Of a stretch of 13,666 nt of DNA, positions 1-6,053 are shown in pieces. This DNA is from Casp-actino8 sp032118015 (GTDB taxonomy: Bacteria; Actinomycetota; Acidimicrobiia; Acidimicrobiales; Ilumatobacteraceae). The DNA lies in NCBI GenBank assembly GCA_032118015.1, contig JAULYE010000077.1:1-13666 (forward strand), written 5' to 3'. Under the pieces are notes generated by a model. That model did not search any database. It had not been told where the DNA came from and saw only the letters and a program-made list of their open reading frames with translations. The first letter of the stretch is position 1; each line of letters begins with the position of its first letter. Position numbers and translations under genes: made by a program.

Positions 1-72
1 TTCTTCCAAGGTCTCCCGGAGATCGAGACGAATGATCGCCTCATCTTCAGCGATGACGACTCGAATACTCAC
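1..72 (-). CDS. pdtaR: Response regulator, PdtaR/ANTAR-like (N-terminus only)
   Basis: Only the first 24 codons are present; the gene runs off the left edge. From a GTG at 72 the reading is V-S-I-R-V-V-I-A-E-D-E-A-I-I-R-L-D-L-R-E and on. This is the start of a CheY-like receiver domain: beta-1 (RVVIA) followed by the acidic pocket residues (E-D-E). The 'EDEAIIRLDL' signature is typical of receivers with a C-terminal ANTAR RNA-binding domain (PdtaR/AmiR/NasT group), which act as antiterminators after phosphorylation by a histidine kinase. The receiver is well supported; the ANTAR part lies outside the window and is inferred. The ATG at 80 is out of frame and meets a stop after three codons, so GTG is the start. 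No clear Shine-Dalgarno sequence precedes it. Confidence 0.75.
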   Translation of the reverse strand, partial: MSIRVVIAEDEAIIRLDLRETLEE

Positions 73-106
73 GCCGACATTCAACCAGTCGATCGAGCCA
101 TACGAC

Positions 107-127
107 GATCGAAACGATGATCGAAAC
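107..127. repeat. Two 9-bp direct repeats upstream of the response regulator
   Basis: The motif GATCGAAAC occurs at 107-115 and 119-127, a 12-bp period, in the 72-base gap before the response-regulator start. It could be a regulator binding site or chance; no matching promoter hexamers were identified. Confidence 0.4.
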
Positions 128-144
128 CGCTGGGGCGGCTGGGT

Positions 145-444
145 TCAGCGGCTCAAACGGTCGAGGAGCTCGTCTTGGCGGGCTTCGAGTTGAGCCATGG
201 CCCGAACGATGTCGTCACGGTGCCGTGACATGGCGTCTGCGTGCAGTCGGGCTTCGCGATACTCGACATCGGCCCCGGGGGTTTCTGAGACGAGCGCCCG
301 CAGTCCGAGATCTTCGGCGTCACCGCTCAGGGCATCGAACTGCTCATCCACGATGGCCAATTCGGAGCGAAGACTGCGCAGACGGTCCGTTGTCTCGCGC
401 AGCCTCCGTTCGATGAGTCGTTGGCCAATGAGTCCGGTTACCAC
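145..444 (-). CDS. Small coiled-coil protein of unknown function
   Basis: A 99-residue protein starting at GTG 444 and ending in TGA at 145. It is almost entirely charged and helical: the first half (LIERRLRETTDRLRSLRSEL) and the last third (HRDDIVRAMAQLEARQDELL) show heptad-like spacing of Leu/Ile/Ala among Arg, Glu and Asp, which predicts a coiled coil. There is no signal peptide, membrane segment, Cys motif or catalytic signature. It lies between a tRNA gene and the response-regulator gene, all on the minus strand. The start is preceded at exactly 6 bases by a TANNNT hexamer and not by a Shine-Dalgarno sequence, suggesting a leaderless message and a promoter of its own. I do not recognise the family. 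Coding is supported by the clean frame, the codon use and the promoter-like upstream element. Confidence 0.7.
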   Translation of the reverse strand: MVTGLIGQRLIERRLRETTDRLRSLRSELAIVDEQFDALSGDAEDLGLRALVSETPGADVEYREARLHADAMSRHRDDIVRAMAQLEARQDELLDRLSR

Positions 445-450
445 CCGGTC

Positions 451-456
451 AGCCTA
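451..456 (-). promoter_or_regulatory. Putative -10 box, leaderless start of the coiled-coil gene
   Basis: TAGGCT on the minus strand fits the actinobacterial -10 consensus TANNNT. It ends exactly 6 bases before the GTG at 444, so transcription would begin at or next to the start codon. No -35 element is recognisable. This is inference from spacing shared with three other genes in the window. Confidence 0.45.
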
Positions 457-540
457 CGGAACATCGAAGACAACGATGCGACGACCTTGCGAAAGCCAAC
501 CGACCGACCGAGCGAACCGACGATTTCGAAAACGAAAGTG

Positions 541-613
541 TGCCCCGGGTGGGATTCGAACCCACACCGGACGGAGTTTGAGACCGCTGCCTCTGCCGTT
601 GGGCTACCGGGGC
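541..613 (-). tRNA. tRNA with CAA anticodon (Leu-type), short variable loop
   Basis: A complete 73-nt cloverleaf can be folded by hand. The acceptor stem GCCCCGG (607-613) pairs with CCGGGGC (542-548), and the discriminator is A (541). The D stem is GCC/GGC with a loop containing GG. The anticodon stem is GCGGT/TCCGT with loop CTCAAAC, U33 in place and anticodon CAA at 578-580. The variable loop is only five bases. The T stem is GTGGG/CCCAC with loop TTCGAAT. CCA is not encoded. CAA reads the Leu codon UUG, but bacterial tRNA-Leu is normally type II with a long variable arm, and this one is not. The anticodon stem has a T-T mismatch at its top pair and a G-T pair at its base. The tRNA call is firm; amino-acid identity is uncertain. 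It is divergent from fabD. Confidence 0.88.
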
Positions 614-622
614 GACGTCCAC

Positions 623-628
623 AGGCTA
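623..628 (-). promoter_or_regulatory. Putative -10 box of the tRNA gene
   Basis: TAGCCT on the minus strand fits TANNNT and lies 9 bases before the mature tRNA 5' end, a normal distance for a short 5' leader trimmed by RNase P. No good -35 hexamer was found. Confidence 0.35.
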
Positions 629-649
629 GCCCGTCACCAGGAAGCCACC

Positions 650-669
650 ACAGGTCCACTTCGACAGGT
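650..669. repeat. ACAGGT direct repeat between tRNA and fabD
   Basis: ACAGGT occurs at 650-655 and 664-669, a 14-bp period, in the region shared by the divergent tRNA and fabD promoters. The second copy ends 24 bases before the fabD -10 box. It could be an operator for a fatty-acid regulator, but I cannot tie it to a known consensus. Confidence 0.3.
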
Positions 670-693
670 GAAGGGTGCGGCGCCCACACCGTC

Positions 694-699
694 TAAGTT
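694..699 (+). promoter_or_regulatory. Putative -10 box, leaderless start of the fab operon
   Basis: TAAGTT fits TANNNT and ends exactly 6 bases before the GTG start of fabD at 706. There is no Shine-Dalgarno sequence between them, so the fab operon mRNA probably starts at the fabD start codon. There is no clear -35 element. Confidence 0.45.
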
Positions 700-705
700 C
701 TGCCT

Positions 706-1881
706 GTGTTGGCATTCACGTTTCCCGGACAAGGATCCCAGCGTCCGGGGATGGGCAGGCCGTGGCGCGACCACGACTCATGGGAACTCGTCGATGAAGC
801 ATCGGATGTCTCCGGGCGTGACGTGGCCCATCTCCTCCTCGATGCCGACGCCGAAGACTTGCGCGACACGCGAAACGCTCAATTGACGACCTTCGTCTCC
901 AGTTTGATGGTCCTCGACGCAATCGAACGTCTCGGTATCGAACCCAGTTACTGCGCAGGACACAGTCTCGGTGAATACACCGCGTTGACCGCAACAGGCG
1001 CCTTGTCCTTCGACGATGGGGTACGCCTCGTGGTCGAGCGAGCAGACGCAATGCACGATGCAGGTCGTCTGAATCCAGGAACGATGGCTGCAGTTCTCGG
1101 TCTCGACGACGAACTCGTCGAAGTCGCCTGTCGTCGTGCCGACAGCGATGTGTGGGTTGCCAACTTCAATGCTCCCGGCCAGGTGGTCATCGCTGGCTCA
1201 CCAGAGGGGGTCGTGCGAGCGAGCGCCATCGCCAAGGAACTCGGCGCCAAGAAATCGATGCCACTTGCTGTTTCCGGGGCCTTTCACACACCTTTCATGG
1301 CTCCGGCCCGTGATCGCCTCCGCGAAGCCATCGCCAACGCGGCTCCTCGCGACACCGAAGTGCCTGTGGTCAGCAATGTCGACGCGATTCCTCACGCCGC
1401 AGGCTCCGAGTGGGCGTCACTTCTCTCAGCACAACTGTCGAGTCCCGTTCGATGGAAGCACTGTTTGCTCACGCTCGCCGAACTCGGCGTCACCGAATTG
1501 GCTGAGCTCGGACCTGGTGGAGTGCTCACCGGGATGGCCAAGAGAACGGTGGAGTCGGCACGCACGATCAGCGTTGCGACACCTGACGACCTCGACAAAT
1601 TCATCGAGTGGGTGAACGCAGCATCACCGACTGGTGCAGCACAGCTCGAAGGTGAACATCTCTTCGCAGTGGAACGACTCGTCGTGAGTCCTGCTGCAGG
1701 CGTCTTCACACCGATCAGCGGTGTTCGACCTGGTGACACCATCTCCATCGGACAGGCCATCGGCACAGTCGGCACCACTGAAATCGTCTCGGCGTTCGCC
1801 GGAGTCCTGCAAGCCTTCATCGCAGTCGAAGGCGAACGCATCACTTCCCGTCAGCCGATCGCCTGGTTGAGGACGAACTGA
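706..1881 (+). CDS. fabD: Malonyl-CoA:ACP transacylase fused to a lipoyl-like barrel
   Basis: FabD moves malonate from malonyl-CoA to acyl carrier protein, loading the extender unit for type II fatty-acid synthesis in the cytoplasm. The first ~305 residues are canonical: PGQGSQ (7-12), nucleophile elbow GHSLGE with Ser87, Arg112, NFNAPGQVVIAG (153-164), catalytic His194 in GAFHTP, and Gln243. Typical FabD is about 310 residues; this protein has 391. The extra part (about 318-391) has two half-barrel repeats, SPAAGVF then PGDTISIGQAIG, and SAFAGVL then GERITSRQPIAWL. This is the pattern of a biotinyl/lipoyl carrier domain. The position of the modified lysine (MKM turn) holds Thr-Val-Gly (354-356), so it should not be biotinylated or lipoylated. 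The GTG at 706 is chosen because it starts the conserved beta-1 and has a -10 box 6 bases upstream. First gene of the fab operon; fabH starts one base after its stop. Confidence 0.95.
   Translation: MLAFTFPGQGSQRPGMGRPWRDHDSWELVDEASDVSGRDVAHLLLDADAEDLRDTRNAQLTTFVSSLMVLDAIERLGIEPSYCAGHSLGEYTALTATGALSFDDGVRLVVERADAMHDAGRLNPGTMAAVLGLDDELVEVACRRADSDVWVANFNAPGQVVIAGSPEGVVRASAIAKELGAKKSMPLAVSGAFHTPFMAPARDRLREAIANAAPRDTEVPVVSNVDAIPHAAGSEWASLLSAQLSSPVRWKHCLLTLAELGVTELAELGPGGVLTGMAKRTVESARTISVATPDDLDKFIEWVNAASPTGAAQLEGEHLFAVERLVVSPAAGVFTPISGVRPGDTISIGQAIGTVGTTEIVSAFAGVLQAFIAVEGERITSRQPIAWLRTN
1657..1878 (+). other. Biotinyl/lipoyl-like domain of FabD lacking the lysine
   Basis: Residues about 318-391 of the FabD protein. 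The barrel-sandwich pattern (SP-x-x-G, P-G-D-x-I-x-x-G-Q, then S-A-x-x-G and a final G-x-x-I-x-x-x-Q-P-I-A) matches biotin carboxyl carrier and lipoyl domains. Val355 aligns where the acceptor Lys would be. A structural or docking role is inferred. Confidence 0.75.
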
Positions 1882-1882
1882 C

Positions 1883-2836
1883 ATGCCTGCTACTCCCGAC
1901 AACATCCGCGGCGCGATCATCACCGGATGGGGAACTTCACTCCCTGAACGCGTCGTCACCAACGAGGACTTGAGCAGGACGCTGGACACCTCCGACGACT
2001 GGATCCGTGAACGGAGTGGCATTCGTGAACGTCACATCGGCGGCACAACCGCAGAACTGAGTACGGAGTCGGCTCGCAAAGCCATGGCAATGGCAGGAGT
2101 TTCTCCTACTGACATCGATGTACTCATCTTGTCGACCACCACTCCTGACCGTTGTGTCCCCGCCACCTCAGCGACCGTGCAACATGCGCTTGGTCTGCGC
2201 TGCGGAGCTTTCGATATCAATGCAGCGTGTTCAGGTTTCGTCTACGGGCTGTCCGTCGCCCATGGTCTGATTGCGATGGGGTCCAAGAAGATCCTGCTCA
2301 TTGGCACGGACACGCTGTCACGCATCACTGACTGGGAGGATCGCAACACGGCAGTTCTCTTCGCCGACGGATCTGGAGCCGTCGTTCTCGAATCCGTGGA
2401 TGGCCCAGGGCAATTGCTCGCATGGGACATCGATGCTGATGGATCAGCGGAGGACTTTCTCTATGCCGACCTTGGCGGATTCATCATGATGGAGGGCAAA
2501 GAAGTCTTTCGGCGGGCCGTGCGCATCATGGTGGACAGTGCTGAGAAGTCGATGCGCGCTGCAGGCGTGACCGCCGATCAGATCAACCTCGTCGTGCCAC
2601 ATCAGGCGAACATTCGCATCATCCAAGCTGCATGTGAACGTCTCGGAATCCCAATGGAAAAAGCGGCCACCGTTCTCCACTACACGGGCAATACGTCGTC
2701 GGCATCGATTCCTCTGGCTCTGGCTGATGCTGCCGATGCCGGGCGTGTGTCGAATGGGGACATCGTTCTGCTGGTTGGGTTCGGCGCCGGAATGACCGCA
2801 GCGAGCGCAGTGTTGTGCTGGGGAGGTGTGCAATGA
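1883..2836 (+). CDS. fabH: 3-oxoacyl-ACP synthase III (KAS III)
   Basis: FabH condenses an acyl-CoA starter with malonyl-ACP, the first carbon-carbon bond of type II fatty-acid synthesis; in actinobacteria the starters are often branched or acetyl-CoA. The 317 residues equal the usual family length. The catalytic triad is visible: Cys116 in NAACSGF, His240 in VPHQANIRI and Asn270 in YTGNTSSAS. The N-terminal TSDDWIRERSGIRER (36-50) is the CoA-binding region typical of KAS III, and GFGAGMTAASAVL (299-311) is the C-terminal thiolase-fold loop. The ATG lies one base after the fabD stop, with a GAGGAC-like Shine-Dalgarno sequence. It overlaps fabG by four bases (ATGA), so translation is coupled. 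The assignment is firm; starter specificity cannot be read from the sequence. Confidence 0.97.
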   Translation: MPATPDNIRGAIITGWGTSLPERVVTNEDLSRTLDTSDDWIRERSGIRERHIGGTTAELSTESARKAMAMAGVSPTDIDVLILSTTTPDRCVPATSATVQHALGLRCGAFDINAACSGFVYGLSVAHGLIAMGSKKILLIGTDTLSRITDWEDRNTAVLFADGSGAVVLESVDGPGQLLAWDIDADGSAEDFLYADLGGFIMMEGKEVFRRAVRIMVDSAEKSMRAAGVTADQINLVVPHQANIRIIQAACERLGIPMEKAATVLHYTGNTSSASIPLALADAADAGRVSNGDIVLLVGFGAGMTAASAVLCWGGVQ

Positions 2837-3537
2837 GCCGTGTCGTTCTCATCACCGGAGGATCACGCGGAATTGGCTTGGCCACTGCCCGCCGGTTCGC
2901 ATCTCTTGGTGACAGAGTCGCCGTGACCTACAACTCTTCTCCCCCGCCCGATGATGTGTTCGGCGTCGAATGCGATGTCTCGAATGCGGCATCGGTCGAC
3001 GCGGCATTCACCCAAGTCGAAGAGCATTTCGGTCCTGTCGAGATCCTCGTCTCCAACGCCGGTATCACCAAGGACATGTTGTTGCTGCGGATGAGTGAGG
3101 ACGATTTTTCGAGCGTGATCGACACCAATCTCTCCGGTGCGTATCGAGTAGCCAAACGTGCCACTCAGGGAATGCTGCGCGCCCGGCGCGGTCGCATCAT
3201 TTTTGTCGGCAGCGTCGTTGGCCTTCTTGGATCAGCCGGTCAGACGAACTATGCAGCTGCAAAGGCCGGTCTCATCGGCCTTTGCCGGTCGCTCGCCCGC
3301 GAACTGGCAAGTCGCTCGATCACAGTCAACGTCGTCGCTCCCGGACCGGTGGAAACCGACATGATTGCCGCTCTCTCCGACGATCGGCGCTCGGCCCTCA
3401 CTGCGGCTGTCCCACTCGGACGCATGGCTTCACCGGAGGAAATCGCAGGAGCCATCACCTTTCTCGCCTCGGTTGATGCTGCCTATATCACTGGGGCGGT
3501 GCTCCCCGTCGATGGCGGTCTCGGGATGGGTCACTGA
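2833..3537 (+). CDS. fabG: 3-oxoacyl-ACP reductase
   Basis: FabG is an NADPH-dependent short-chain dehydrogenase that reduces 3-oxoacyl-ACP to 3-hydroxyacyl-ACP, the second step of each elongation round. With the ATG at 2833 the protein has 234 residues, slightly shorter than the usual ~245. It shows the Rossmann motif TGGSRGIG (8-15), Asp48 and NAG (75-77), catalytic Asn99, Ser127 in GSVVG, Tyr140 and Lys144 in YAAAK, and the PGPVETDM loop (156-163). It ends with the PVDGG motif of the FabG group. An upstream in-frame ATG-like extension to 2815 is rejected because GGGAGGTG (2821-2828) is a good Shine-Dalgarno sequence for 2833 and TGGSRGIG sits at the normal distance from that start. Overlaps the fabH stop as ATGA. 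Confidence 0.95.
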   Translation: MSRVVLITGGSRGIGLATARRFASLGDRVAVTYNSSPPPDDVFGVECDVSNAASVDAAFTQVEEHFGPVEILVSNAGITKDMLLLRMSEDDFSSVIDTNLSGAYRVAKRATQGMLRARRGRIIFVGSVVGLLGSAGQTNYAAAKAGLIGLCRSLARELASRSITVNVVAPGPVETDMIAALSDDRRSALTAAVPLGRMASPEEIAGAITFLASVDAAYITGAVLPVDGGLGMGH

Positions 3538-3567
3538 GCGAGATACTTTCCTCGGCACGCGACGGTT

Positions 3568-3573
3568 TACAGT
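3568..3573 (+). promoter_or_regulatory. Possible internal -10 box ahead of acpP
   Basis: TACAGT in the 126-base gap between fabG and acpP fits TANNNT and is identical to the hexamer upstream of bcp. It would give acpP/fabF an extra promoter with a leader of about 85 bases, plausible because ACP is needed in excess. No -35 element is evident; single-site evidence only. Confidence 0.3.
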
Positions 3574-3663
3574 GGGATGCACGTGAGCGGTGTTGCAGGA
3601 GGCGCAAGCCACCTGGCTCCGACTCGTCGAAGCTCAGATCTCGAACAACACAGGAGAATCAAG

Positions 3664-3903
3664 ATGGACCAGGAACTCTTCGATCGTTTCCGCAAATGCG
3701 CAGTGGACGTGCTCAGCGTCGATCCCGACAAAGTTGTCCCAGAAGCTTCCTTCGGTGACGATTTGGAAGCCGACAGTTTGGACCTCGTGGAACTCGTGAT
3801 GGCTCTCGAAGAGGAGTTCGGAGTCGAGGTTCCCGAAAACGAGATCGAGGACGTCAAGACCGTTGGTCAGGCATTCGCCCTGATCACCGGCAAGTTGAGT
3901 TGA
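3664..3903 (+). CDS. acpP: Acyl carrier protein
   Basis: ACP carries the growing acyl chain on a 4'-phosphopantetheine arm between FabD, FabH, FabG, FabZ and FabF. The 79 residues are the family length. The product is strongly acidic, and the attachment serine is Ser38 in the signature DSLDLVEL, following DDLEAD. The helix after it (LVMALEEEFGVEVPENE) is the partner-recognition helix II region. The ATG at 3664 is chosen because AGGAG (3652-3656) lies at the right distance and the conserved N-terminus starts there; an upstream in-frame ATG at 3577 would add 29 unrelated residues. It follows a 126-base gap that may hold its own promoter. The stop codon shares one base with the fabF start (TGATG). 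Confidence 0.97.
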   Translation: MDQELFDRFRKCAVDVLSVDPDKVVPEASFGDDLEADSLDLVELVMALEEEFGVEVPENEIEDVKTVGQAFALITGKLS

Positions 3904-5093
3904 TGAACACACGTCGGGTCGTCGTTACGGGACTCGGCGTCGTCGCCCCGTGTGGTATCGGCAAAGACGCTTTTTGGTCAGGACTTCTCGGTCCTGCATT
4001 GACCGGCGGCAAATGGGTGAAGATCGCTGATTGGGATCCCCTCCCCTACTTCGACAACCCCAAGGAGGCCCGTCGCGCCGACCGTGTCGAGCAGTTCGCA
4101 GTAGCGGCTGCCAGTGAAGCCATTGCTCAGGCTGGCGGCATCGACGGAATCGGCTCGGACACGGATCGATTCGGTGTCATCGTCGGAACAGGAGTCGGTG
4201 GTCTCAACACACTCGAAGAGCAGGTGCAGATTCTGCTCGAAAAGGGTGAGCGGCGCGTCTCGCCATTCTTGGTGCCCATGATGATGGCCAATGCGTCGGG
4301 GGCCGCGATATCGATGCGCTACGGCCTGCACGGTCCGAACGAGACGATCTGCACCGCATGCGCCGCGTCCACCCACGCTCTCGGCTATGCCGCTCGACTC
4401 ATCGCATCGGGACGCTGTGATGCGATCATCAGCGGTGGATCGGAGTCCGCTGGGACTCCCTCGGCTCTTGCCGGCTTCAACAACATGACTGCACTGTCCT
4501 CATCGGGCAGTAGCCGTCCGTTCGATCGGGATCGAGACGGGTTCGTGATGGGTGAGGGCGCAGCGATTTTCGTTCTCGAAGAACGCGAACATGCTCTCGC
4601 TCGTGGAGCGCGTCTTCTCGGGGAAATCCTCGGGTCTGCCAGCAATGCCGATGCCCATCACATCACCGCCCCATCTCCTGGGGGTCGCGGAGCGATCCGC
4701 TGCATGGAACTCGCACTCGAAGATGCCGGACTGTCGTCAACGGACATCGCCTGCATCAATGCTCACGGCACTTCGACACCGCTCAATGATGCAGCCGAGG
4801 CAGCCGCCGTGTCGGCGGTGTTTTCCCATCGACCTCCGGTGACGAGTATCAAGGGAGTGACTGGGCACGCCCTTGGTGCAGCCGGTGCACTCGAGGCAGC
4901 CTCGGTTCTGCTCTCGTTCGAACATCGTCTGATTCCTCCAACAGCAGGAACTCAGCACCTGGATGAGGGCACGAACATCGACGTCGTTCTCGGCACAGCA
5001 CGACCGTGGGAGCCCGGACCCACGATGTCGAACAACTTTGGCTTCGGTGGGCACAACGGTTCTGTCATCCTTGCGCCCGCTATGACGGACTGA
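3903..5093 (+). CDS. fabF: 3-oxoacyl-ACP synthase II (KAS II)
   Basis: FabF extends acyl-ACP by two carbons using malonyl-ACP. With the ATG at 3903 the protein has 396 residues, a little shorter than the usual ~410. The Cys-His-His site is present: Cys153 in ICTACAAS, His288 in NAHGTSTPLND, Lys317 in SIKGVTGH, and His322. It ends with the SNNFGFGGHNGSVIL motif (376-390) of the decarboxylating condensing enzymes. A TTG three bases upstream would add one Met; the ATG is preferred because TGATG couples it to the acpP stop, with a weak GTTGAG Shine-Dalgarno sequence. Last gene of the operon, facing the convergent fabZ 32 bases away. KAS I versus KAS II cannot be fully separated by eye. Confidence 0.96.
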   Translation: MNTRRVVVTGLGVVAPCGIGKDAFWSGLLGPALTGGKWVKIADWDPLPYFDNPKEARRADRVEQFAVAAASEAIAQAGGIDGIGSDTDRFGVIVGTGVGGLNTLEEQVQILLEKGERRVSPFLVPMMMANASGAAISMRYGLHGPNETICTACAASTHALGYAARLIASGRCDAIISGGSESAGTPSALAGFNNMTALSSSGSSRPFDRDRDGFVMGEGAAIFVLEEREHALARGARLLGEILGSASNADAHHITAPSPGGRGAIRCMELALEDAGLSSTDIACINAHGTSTPLNDAAEAAAVSAVFSHRPPVTSIKGVTGHALGAAGALEAASVLLSFEHRLIPPTAGTQHLDEGTNIDVVLGTARPWEPGPTMSNNFGFGGHNGSVILAPAMTD

Positions 5094-5100
5094 TTCGGCC

Positions 5101-5118
5101 TCGGACGTCGGAGTCCGA
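5101..5118. terminator. Hairpin between convergent fabF and fabZ
   Basis: TCGGAC (5101-5106) and GTCCGA (5113-5118) form a perfect 6-bp stem around a 6-base loop in the 32 bases separating the two convergent stop codons. Position suggests a bidirectional terminator. Neither side has a T-run, so it is not a classic intrinsic terminator. Confidence 0.4.
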
Positions 5119-5125
5119 ACGGGCT

Positions 5126-5551
5126 TCAGGCGTCGACGAGAACGAACATCAACTCACATTCACAGGCGACCTCGCCGTTGACAAGGGCGCGACCCGAACC
5201 CTTGCCGGCCCGAGCTGACATCCGCCCGAGTTCGACGACGAGTTCCAGTGTGTCGCCGGGTACGACTTGCCGTCTGAAGCGAGCCTTGTCGAGACCCCCA
5301 AAGAGTGGAAGTTTTCCCGATACCTGACCCCCGACGAGAACTGCATAGGCACCGACCTGCGCGATCGCCTCGCACATCAGGACGCCCGGCAAAGTAGGTC
5401 GACCCGGGAAGTGACCGACGAAGAACCACTCCTCCCCCGTCAGCGCCCAGGTTCCTCGGGCGCTGCTGCCCGGAATCACCTCGAGGATCTCATCGACGAA
5501 CAGAAACGGCGGCCGATGAGGCAGGACCTGATCAGGTCGCACAGGTGTCAC
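5126..5551 (-). CDS. fabZ: 3-hydroxyacyl-ACP dehydratase, FabZ-like
   Basis: FabZ removes water from 3-hydroxyacyl-ACP to give trans-2-enoyl-ACP, the step missing from the plus-strand fab operon. The 141-residue hot-dog-fold protein begins with the family hallmark LPHRPPFLFVDEI (10-22). It has the catalytic pair in GHFPGRPTLPGVLMCEA: His47 and Glu61, 14 residues apart as in known FabZ. The substrate-binding FRRQVVPGDTL (92-102) follows. A GTG at 5551 is chosen because its first bases overlap the stop of the peroxiredoxin gene as GTGA, and it places LPHRPP at the usual N-terminal distance. A longer in-frame reading upstream overlaps bcp and is not conserved-looking. It is co-transcribed with bcp and convergent to fabF. 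Confidence 0.93.
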   Translation of the reverse strand: MTPVRPDQVLPHRPPFLFVDEILEVIPGSSARGTWALTGEEWFFVGHFPGRPTLPGVLMCEAIAQVGAYAVLVGGQVSGKLPLFGGLDKARFRRQVVPGDTLELVVELGRMSARAGKGSGRALVNGEVACECELMFVLVDA

Positions 5552-5997
5552 GACAAAGCCTTGAGCAGGTTCGTCGGAGTGTCCTTCGGGCTCACCTTGT
5601 ACCACGCCTGTTCGATACGGCCTTTTTCGTCGATGAGAAAAGCCGAACGGACGATACCCATGTAGGTGCGGCCGTACATCGACTTCTCCTTCCACACGTC
5701 ATAGGCCTCAGACACCACATGTGTTGGATCGGATAGCAACGCAAACCCAAGGTCGTACTTGTCGGCGAATGCGGCTTGCTTCTTCGGCTCGTCTGGACTG
5801 ATTCCGAGGATGGCCGTCGTTCCGATCGTGTCAGCGATATCGCGTAACAAACACGATTGCTGTGTACATCCTGGAGTGTCAGCCTTCGGATAGAAGTACA
5901 CGAGAACCTTGCGGCCCTTGAACGATGCCAGGGAAACCTTCGTGCCGGATTGATCGAGCAAGGAAATTGCTGGCGCTTTGTCACCTGGAGAGAGCAT
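5548..5997 (-). CDS. bcp: Thiol peroxidase, Bcp/PrxQ peroxiredoxin
   Basis: Bcp reduces hydrogen peroxide and organic or lipid hydroperoxides using thioredoxin. From the ATG at 5997 the protein has 149 residues, near the usual ~150. It begins LSPGDKAPAISL and carries YFYPKADTPGCTQQSC, with peroxidatic Cys44 and resolving Cys49 separated by four residues (five positions) as in PrxQ. Thr41 and Arg117 (in IVRSAFLID) complete the active site. A longer start at 6042 adds 15 residues not typical of the family. A TACAGT hexamer ends exactly 6 bases before the ATG at 5997, with no Shine-Dalgarno sequence, which supports this start and a leaderless mRNA. Its stop overlaps the fabZ start (GTGA). Linking a lipid-peroxide reductase with a fatty-acid dehydratase may be incidental. 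Confidence 0.94.
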   Translation of the reverse strand: MLSPGDKAPAISLLDQSGTKVSLASFKGRKVLVYFYPKADTPGCTQQSCLLRDIADTIGTTAILGISPDEPKKQAAFADKYDLGFALLSDPTHVVSEAYDVWKEKSMYGRTYMGIVRSAFLIDEKGRIEQAWYKVSPKDTPTNLLKALS

Positions 5998-6003
5998 GAG
6001 CGA

Positions 6004-6009
6004 ACTGTA
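6004..6009 (-). promoter_or_regulatory. Putative -10 box, leaderless start of bcp-fabZ
   Basis: TACAGT on the minus strand ends 6 bases before the bcp ATG at 5997. It fits TANNNT and the same spacing seen at fabD, trpF and the coiled-coil gene. No clear -35 element. Confidence 0.45.
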
Positions 6010-6053
6010 GACCGACGGCCGACCTGGGTTCTCCTCGCCCATTCAGGTTTCGA

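Noticed and set aside
197..886. 229-codon plus-strand open frame spanning the tRNA and the start of fabD
   Set aside because: It crosses a tRNA gene and reads fabD out of frame; no recognisable protein results.
3577..3663. Reading upstream of acpP gives TRRSSDL, a string known from translated Illumina adapter
   Set aside because: The DNA here (ACTCGTCGAAGCTCAGATCT) differs at several bases from the adapter sequence, so the peptide match is coincidence, and the region is simply the acpP leader.
5101..5118. Classical intrinsic terminator at the fabF/fabZ junction
   Set aside because: The hairpin is real but lacks a T-run on either strand, so it is kept only as a low-confidence terminator.
5552..5695. 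Upstream extension of fabZ into bcp
   Set aside because: The added residues are an out-of-frame reading of the peroxiredoxin, and FabZ proteins begin close to the LPHRPP motif.
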